Source of the DNA: SCGC-AAA252-I15 sp043822165
GTDB lineage: Archaea; Altiarchaeota; Altiarchaeia; IMC4; SCGC-AAA252-I15
Reading direction: 5' to 3'
Assembly (NCBI GenBank): GCA_043822165.1
Contig: JBDRCA010000154.1
Location: 1 to 5,759 of the forward strand
DNA: 5,759 nucleotides
Part shown: positions 5,716-5,759 of the stretch, piece by piece
How positions within the stretch are numbered: position 1 is the stretch's first letter
Layout: each line of letters opens with the position of its first letter
Program-made: the position numbers and the translations under genes
Notes under the pieces: model-generated
Told to the model about the DNA's origin: nothing
The model's database searches: none
The model's input: only the letters and a program-made list of their open reading frames with translations

Positions 5716-5759
5716 TAAATATATTGTATAATTTATATGTTATAATTAGTTAATAGTAA
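5716..5759 (+). promoter_or_regulatory. Very AT-rich edge with a possible promoter for a gene to the right
   Basis: This stretch contains almost no G or C. ATTTATAT at 5731-5738 matches an archaeal TATA box and would place a plus-strand start site at or just beyond the window edge. No open frame of note lies here. Because the whole stretch is AT-rich, chance matches to TATA are likely and the call is weak. Confidence 0.3.

Noticed and set aside
5468..5731. An 87-codon plus-strand open frame over the lipoprotein gene
   Set aside because: It is antisense to the signal peptide and cysteine repeats, covers the promoter, and has no SD.
1..5759. tRNA, rRNA, CRISPR arrays, transposases or attachment sites
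   Set aside because: I looked on both strands and saw no cloverleaf, no regularly spaced direct repeats and no transposase motif. Coding sequence fills nearly all of 12-5619.

Overview
The window looks like a piece of an archaeal chromosome. The evidence is the short archaeal/thermophile-type galT, frequent AGA/AGG arginine codons, and AT-rich TATA-like boxes placed so close to the first start codons that the transcripts would be leaderless. Genes inside operons, by contrast, carry good Shine-Dalgarno (SD) sites. A DPANN-type or related uncultivated archaeon is a reasonable guess, helped by the cysteine-repeat lipoprotein, but the sequence does not settle the lineage.

Layout. A galactose-1-phosphate uridylyltransferase gene (minus strand, 12-965) runs off to the left. 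An SD-like GCAGGAG right at the window edge suggests a further gene downstream of it. A 44-bp divergent promoter region (966-1009) separates it from four plus-strand genes at 1010-1297, 1284-1922, 1926-2672 and 2697-5246 (95, 212, 248 and 849 aa). They are packed as one operon: a 14-nt overlap, then gaps of 3 and 24 nt, with an SD before each internal gene. I recognise none of the four protein families. They are cysteine-poor, highly charged and mostly helical, and none has a convincing catalytic motif. On the minus strand, a small lipoprotein-like gene (5248-5619) with three exact 26-residue cysteine repeats converges on the operon with one base between the stop codons. The right end (5620-5759) is AT-rich non-coding DNA with the lipoprotein promoter, a perfect 24-bp palindrome and a TATA-like box that may serve a gene beyond the window.

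How the parts relate. galT is an ordinary sugar-nucleotide enzyme, and nothing ties it functionally to the neighbouring operon beyond the shared promoter region. The candidate new system is the four-gene operon. Its compact coupling suggests the products act together, perhaps as a structural or scaffolding assembly built around the large 849-aa helical protein, with the 248-aa protein possibly touching the membrane through its Ala-rich N-terminal segment. That role is inference. No mobile element, CRISPR array, tRNA or rRNA is visible.
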